Positions 60,601-64,000 of a stretch of 64,000 nucleotides of DNA are shown one piece after another. The position numbers and the translations under genes are program-made. The notes below the pieces were generated by a model. The model was given only the letters and a program-made list of their open reading frames with translations. It was not told the origin of the DNA and did no database searches. Numbering within the stretch: position 1 is the stretch's first letter; the number at the start of each line of letters is the position of its first letter. This DNA comes from Lewinellaceae bacterium (GTDB lineage: Bacteria > Bacteroidota > Bacteroidia > Chitinophagales > Saprospiraceae), in contig JADJYW010000003.1 in assembly GCA_016719605.1 (NCBI GenBank), positions 310,001 to 374,000 on the forward strand. The letters run 5' to 3'.

Positions 60601-62706
60601 GGTGTTTTCGTACAAACCCTGACCAATTACCTCGGCTGCGACAGTATCGTGACGACGACCATATTGTTTTCCCCGATACCGCCAACACCACTTACGGCAA
60701 CTACCTGTGACCCGACCGCGGCAGGCGTGTTCTCCCAAACACTGACCACCGCTGCCGGCTGCGACAGCACCATCGTAACTACCGTGACCCTGCTGCCCAG
60801 CAGCGCCACGGCGCTCACCGGCCAAAGTTGTAACCCCGCCAATGTGGGTGTTTTTGTACAAAACCTGACCAATGAGTTCGGTTGCGACAGTATCGTGACC
60901 ACCACGGTGTCGTTTTTCCAAATACCACCTACACCGCTCACCGCAACCACCTGCGACCCGGCCGCCGCGGGTGTGTTTTCCCAAACACTGACTACCGCTG
61001 CCGGCTGCGACAGCACCATCGTCACCACTGTTTCGCTTTTACCCAGCAATACCACGACGTTGTTTGAGGAAAGTTGCAATCCCGGGGACGTGGGCACTTT
61101 CGTGCAAAACCTCGCCAACCAGTACGGCTGCGACAGCATCGTGACGACCACGGTTTCCTTGTTGCCCAGCAACGAAGTGAATACTCAATCGACAACTTGT
61201 GATCCGGCGGGCATTGGGGTTTTTGTTTACAATTTGACAAACCAGTTTGGTTGCGACAGTATCGTTTTTGAAACGGTATCGCTGCTGCCAAGCAATACCA
61301 ACAATATTGCCCTCACCACCTGCGATGCCGGTCAGGTCGGAACTACCACACAAGTATTGACCAACCAGTTTGGCTGCGACAGCACCGTAATCACTACCAC
61401 CAGCCTGCTCCCGCCCGCCAACTGCGGCGCCACAGCCGGCGCTACCGGCTCCAGTATTTCCTGCGAAGCCACTACCGGCACGCTTACAGTCACCGCTACC
61501 CTGGGTATACCACCGTTCAATTTTGATGTTTTGATTGGTGGAAATTTGGTGGCAACCGGGGTGATAAATGCGGTCGGCACACCGGAAACGGTGGTTGACT
61601 TGCCCGCCGGCACCTATACCATCGTCCTTACCGCCTCCACGGGTTTTACGGCCACTGCGCAGGCAACCATCGTGCAGCTGTTCCCGCCGGTTATCAGCGG
61701 TATTGTGGCTTCCGATTTCGGCGGCTTCGGAGTTTCCTGCGACGGCGGCACCGACGGTAGCGCTACGGCCACCGTTACCGGGGGAAAACCGCCGTACACC
61801 TACGAATGGTCGGAAGGCAGCACAGCGATTCAAGCCAACAACCTGAGCGCCGGAACCTATACCCTGACGGTAACCGACTCGGACAACTGCACGGCTTCCA
61901 GCTCCATAACACTCACCCAACCGGAACCGTTGGCGATTGCCTTTACCGTCACCGGTATTACATGTTTTGGAAATCGCGACGGCAGCATCTCGGTACAAGC
62001 TACCGGTGGTATTCCACCCTACCGATTTGCATTAAACACCGGCGGTTATCAGGCCTCCAATACCTTCGCCAACCTCGGCCCCGGATCGTTTACCATACGG
62101 GTCGAGGATGCCGGCGGCTGCGAAACGGCAGAAACCATCGTCGTGAATGCACCGCCGCCATTCCAGGTAGACCTCGGTGGTACACAGATCATTTCGCTGG
62201 GCGATAGCACCACCTTGCAAGTGCTCGTGAATGTCCCGATAGACAGTATCCAGTCCGTTTCCTGGGGGCCACCGCTGGATACCACGGACTGCACAACCTG
62301 CCTGTCGTATGTCGTAGCCCCCTTTGTCACCACCACTTACTCGGTGACTGTGGTCACGACCGGAGGTTGCAGCGATGCCGACCAGGTGACCGTCTTCGTG
62401 GATCGCCGCCGCTACCTGTATGTGCCCAATGCATTCTCGCCCAACGGCGACGGCGAAAACGATGTGTTTGCCATTTTTGCCAAACCGAACACCGTGAAGA
62501 ACATCAAGACCATGCAACTCTTCAACCGATGGGGCGAGGCGGTGTTTCAACTCGACAATTTCCTGCCCAACAACCCCACGGTGGGTTGGGACGGTACGTT
62601 CCGGGGGCAACCCATGAACCCTGCCGTGTTTGCGTGGATGCTTGAGGTAGAGTTCATTGACGGCGTGACGGAGGTGTACACCGGCGACGTGACGATTGTG
62701 CGATAA
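57697..62706 (+). CDS. Giant T9SS type B-sorted protein with 13 Cys-Cys 41-residue repeats (paralog 2)
   Basis: 1,669 residues from 57697 (MNRIFTINLVLFFALLLHKEVGAQ). Same architecture as the preceding gene: an N-terminal CNGAPCPTPIPSVNAQDAC domain, Ig/PKD-like domains (NQPGEYCLIVTHARGGVFCADT), one divergent and 12 regular 41-residue units at ~700-1245, two SprB repeats and an almost identical type B sorting domain. N-terminal halves are diverged while the last ~140 residues differ at only a few positions. Likely a tandem duplicate exported by T9SS. A distinct terminator lies between the genes, so each may have its own promoter. Confidence 0.92.
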   Translation: MNRIFTINLVLFFALLLHKEVGAQCNGAPCPTPIPSVNAQDACILPSPSALSCYYGATTPDAPQSLPPSWCSSIENNHWFAFVADAPTVNFTIEVIDCSSGDCLQAAVLSTVDCNTFTFEGPCISGMNPGGIFNVPASNLVPGQVYYLTIDGCSGAICNYSINGSNPIIQNVNPLVCLPAGPVAYTSNMPGNWSINPPGAGNFIGPSVNVQQVVINWTQQGDAQVCVGSTVCPNENCRDIVVGRREATLIEVLQCPGEDVECSGNIYSFPGTYINNYETYQGCDSVVTCRIIPVPVYNSPLMQINKCAPDTYEVCGDIYDTGGGYQHACTGWLGCDSIINFILAIMEPQAIIAPPAILDCDSNQVVTLDGSASPPNAAAGIGGFSLYNWSGPGIVGPFNQPTVMVNQPGEYCLIVTHARGGVFCADTTCVTVLANTATPQMPLLAGNPNPCGDSTMIYTVTANGNPPPASFVWTTPANIAYASLSANSIQITWDTVLTGPLCVTANNACGASPPACMPIVVQQPVVSPQLNGPGAVCAAGGGYLFTLDTFQVGTNYTWTVPAGAVLTGSGDSVSIDFANASGGQVCVTAQNACGSIPPICQNVQVSPPASVVLSGGGQICQGESINLLFTTSGNGPFDVIWSDGTQNDTLTAINNGHTITLIPSVGTSYTLISANDGSNPACPAVVSGGAMAVVQPNYTVNASAQICEGDSILLGGFYQYTSGVYTDSLNSVFGCDSVIITTLTVLDVDTTQIVQGSCDPGQVGVFTQILSQANGCDSVVITTINLLPTHVINISGTSCDPALTGIFVQNLTNQFGCDSTVTLTVTYALSDTVLLFGSSCNPAEVGVFTETYVSSIGCDSAVITTISFTPLSATPVAATTCDPAAAGVFSQTFVTSEGCDSTVVTTVSLLPESQTSVAETSCNPADVGVFTEVLSNFYGCDSTITTTVTLLPGSTTTLSGQSCNPADVGVFVQTLTNYLGCDSIVTTTILFSPIPPTPLTATTCDPTAAGVFSQTLTTAAGCDSTIVTTVTLLPSSATALTGQSCNPANVGVFVQNLTNEFGCDSIVTTTVSFFQIPPTPLTATTCDPAAAGVFSQTLTTAAGCDSTIVTTVSLLPSNTTTLFEESCNPGDVGTFVQNLANQYGCDSIVTTTVSLLPSNEVNTQSTTCDPAGIGVFVYNLTNQFGCDSIVFETVSLLPSNTNNIALTTCDAGQVGTTTQVLTNQFGCDSTVITTTSLLPPANCGATAGATGSSISCEATTGTLTVTATLGIPPFNFDVLIGGNLVATGVINAVGTPETVVDLPAGTYTIVLTASTGFTATAQATIVQLFPPVISGIVASDFGGFGVSCDGGTDGSATATVTGGKPPYTYEWSEGSTAIQANNLSAGTYTLTVTDSDNCTASSSITLTQPEPLAIAFTVTGITCFGNRDGSISVQATGGIPPYRFALNTGGYQASNTFANLGPGSFTIRVEDAGGCETAETIVVNAPPPFQVDLGGTQIISLGDSTTLQVLVNVPIDSIQSVSWGPPLDTTDCTTCLSYVVAPFVTTTYSVTVVTTGGCSDADQVTVFVDRRRYLYVPNAFSPNGDGENDVFAIFAKPNTVKNIKTMQLFNRWGEAVFQLDNFLPNNPTVGWDGTFRGQPMNPAVFAWMLEVEFIDGVTEVYTGDVTIVR
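59803..61430 (+). repeat. Array of 13 ~123-bp units encoding the 41-residue Cys repeat (paralog 2)
   Basis: Same unit as in paralog 1. Units 8-10 are protein-identical or nearly so to units 8-11 of paralog 1, while units 2-6 are gene-specific. The pattern points to local exchange between the arrays. Confidence 0.9.
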
Positions 62707-62724
62707 GGGGGGGACGATACTCCC

Positions 62725-62906
62725 AGAGGCTGTCTCAAAAGCATGGCTTTGACGGGAATTGATTTTTTTCAGACAGGATTTACAAGATTTACAGGATAAA
62801 TGAGGCGACTCCGTCGCCGAAAATCCTGTAAATCCTTTTTATCCTGTCTGAAAATGAATTCGCCTGTCAACGGCGCAATACGGTACGGACTTATGAGACA
62901 GCCTCT
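62725..62906. repeat. Nested palindromic element with 13-bp terminal inverted repeats
   Basis: Outer repeats AGAGGCTGTCTCA (62725-62737) and TGAGACAGCCTCT (62894-62906) are perfect. Inside, 62770-62797 and 62823-62850 pair (CAGACAGGAT / ATCCTGTCTG and ATTTACAGGAT / ATCCTGTAAAT). The centre is GGCGAC-tcc-GTCGCC (62804-62818). No coding capacity. The outer ends look like insertion-sequence termini, so a MITE is possible, but no target duplication is clear. It occupies most of the 297-bp gap after paralog 2. Confidence 0.75.
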
Positions 62907-63003
62907 AATTCCCGGCGCGCGCACAAGCACTGGCGCAGAAATTTTGTTATCGGGACAACCAGCAAGACAAAGAAATAGTCCTGTTTGGAAACACACCTGA
63001 TTT

Positions 63004-63735
63004 ATGACAAAAGCCATTCTTGTTTTCACATGCCTCCTCGGGGCATTGGGCAGCGCTACTGCCCAGAACCAACATCTCAAATTATATCTCGGATTTGAAC
63101 TGGCCGACCGCCCGTTTTTAGAAGGGATTAATTTTGATGCAACCGGCCCCTTTTACAAACAGCAGTATGCTACAAATCCCTTCTACGCGCTGGCGTTTTC
63201 GCGTGAAAAAGCCAACGGCAATTTCTGGGAAATATCCGGTCAAACGGATGCATACCTTGGATTCAGTACGGTTTATGATTTCACCGGACCGGACTCCATT
63301 ATCCCGGCTCCGCTGGTCAAATTAGGCGAAGAACGAAACAACTTTGCACAGCTTCAATTTGAATACAACTGGCTTCAAGGCGCCGACAACGGTCAAAAAA
63401 TCCGGCCCTATCTCGGTATTTTTCTCCGGGCCTCCGCTCAATGGGCCACTTTCCGACCTTCCAGAGCGGATTATTATGAGCGGGAGCGCTGGCGCGCCGT
63501 CGTTTCACCCGGTTTCGTGCCGCGGATTTTGATCAAAACCGGCGGGCGCTGGCATCTTGATCTGAGCGCGCCAATCGTACTGGGCTACTTCGGTTTGGAA
63601 AGCAGTTATGTCGGCAATCCGGTGCTAACGTCGGAACAGCAGCGCTCCACCAGTTTTGATTTAAGCGGCTTTAATCTGGAAACACAAATCCGACTGGGTG
63701 TTGCGTACAGCCTGAACAAGCCGGCCGAAAATTGA
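63004..63735 (+). CDS. Secreted probable outer-membrane beta-barrel protein, family unknown
   Basis: 243 residues with a signal peptide (MTKAILVFTCLLGALGSATAQ). Alternating-hydrophobic strands suggest a small barrel: HLKLYLGFELADRPFLEGI, FWEISGQTDAYLGFSTVYDF, FAQLQFEYNWLQG, RPYLGIFLRASAQWATFRPS, WHLDLSAPIVLGYFGLES and a closing TQIRLGVAYSL. No specific family recognised. It follows the nested palindrome and precedes a new promoter. Confidence 0.75.
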   Translation: MTKAILVFTCLLGALGSATAQNQHLKLYLGFELADRPFLEGINFDATGPFYKQQYATNPFYALAFSREKANGNFWEISGQTDAYLGFSTVYDFTGPDSIIPAPLVKLGEERNNFAQLQFEYNWLQGADNGQKIRPYLGIFLRASAQWATFRPSRADYYERERWRAVVSPGFVPRILIKTGGRWHLDLSAPIVLGYFGLESSYVGNPVLTSEQQRSTSFDLSGFNLETQIRLGVAYSLNKPAEN

Positions 63736-63783
63736 ATTATGGCCCCAAAAAACCAACATAAAACAATCTGTCTGAAATTGCTC

Positions 63784-63791
63784 TACCTTTG
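63784..63791 (+). promoter_or_regulatory. Bacteroidota -7 element (TACCTTTG) for the terminal gene
   Basis: Perfect TAnnTTTG, 29 bp before the ATG at 63821. Confidence 0.6.
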
Positions 63792-63820
63792 CTTGCCGTG
63801 TAGTCAAACACGTCTTGCTC

Positions 63821-64000
63821 ATGGATAATGCACTACTCTTGCTTTTGGGAGCTATCGCTCTGGTCGTACTTGTTCTGGTGCTGTCCCGGCGCTCCCAAGC
63901 CACTACTGGGGAATCTGTTCCCGCTGAACTTTACCGGACTATTGCCGCGCAGAACGAAGCGCTCCGGGCCGAAATGACTGCCAAAGAGCAGGAAATCCGC
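63821..64000 (+). CDS. rmuC: Probable DNA recombination protein RmuC, N-terminus only
   Basis: Sixty codons before the window ends. An N-terminal membrane anchor (NALLLLLGAIALVVLVLVLS) is followed by a charged helix starting a coiled coil (LYRTIAAQNEALRAEMTAKE). This is the layout of RmuC proteins, which are membrane-tethered coiled-coil nuclease-fold proteins. The catalytic region lies beyond the window, so the name rests on layout and could be another membrane-anchored coiled-coil protein. Confidence 0.5.
   Translation, partial: MDNALLLLLGAIALVVLVLVLSRRSQATTGESVPAELYRTIAAQNEALRAEMTAKEQEIR

Noticed and set aside
54601..61430. CRISPR-like spacing of a conserved block every ~123 bp
   Set aside because: The whole unit is coding with conserved protein sequence, and there are no unique spacers of 30-40 bp between short direct repeats.

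Overview
The window comes from a member of the Bacteroidota, most likely the Saprospiria (Saprospiraceae/Lewinella/Haliscomenobacter-like). The evidence is the porT-ubiE gene pair, several secreted proteins with type A or type B (gliding-motility-type) C-terminal sorting domains of the type IX secretion system (T9SS), SprB and HYR repeats, and Bacteroidota-type promoters (TAnnTTTG at -7) before many genes. The phylum call is firm; the class call is an inference from protein style.

Layout. 1-7317 (minus): one giant secreted repeat protein, cut by the window edge, with 22 copies of an ~81-residue HYR-like module. 7.8-13.7 kb (plus): DUF1573 protein, SDR oxidoreductase, typA, queA, a DUF2795 protein, a Crp/Fnr regulator. 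13.8-19.5 kb (minus): rnz, dnaG, porT, ubiE, ribBA (its GTP cyclohydrolase half is degenerate). 19.7-28.3 kb, mixed: secreted endonuclease I, DedA protein, HMG-CoA lyase, a small membrane protein, an outer-membrane barrel, RtcB, a class A beta-lactamase-like hydrolase, a glucosaminidase, an OmpA-like protein and a membrane/coiled-coil/HhH protein. 28.4-33.9 kb (minus): T9SS cargo, glnS, fhs. 34-42 kb: GNAT, argS, a TonB-domain/TPR protein, a two-component system, a lipoprotein, hutI. 42.3-46.9 kb: a cohesin-like/SprB-repeat T9SS cargo. 47-52 kb: hypothetical protein, cytochrome oxidase subunit III, EamA transporter, sucC, a DUF4296 lipoprotein, a MITE-like element, SixA-like phosphatase. 52.3-62.7 kb: two tandem paralogous giant T9SS cargos, each with 13 units of a 41-residue Cys-Cys repeat. 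63-64 kb: a barrel-like protein and the start of a probable rmuC.

The genes form a housekeeping backbone (translation, replication, cofactors, TCA, respiration) interleaved with large secreted adhesin-like proteins. PorT, a T9SS component, is encoded here together with at least five probable T9SS cargos.

A striking property is that at least six genes, including essential glnS, are broken by one- or two-base indels, often in short homopolymers, while protein similarity runs cleanly across the break. I read these mainly as sequence errors, not true pseudogenes, and annotate the affected genes as single units. No tRNA, rRNA, CRISPR array, prophage or complete insertion sequence was recognised.
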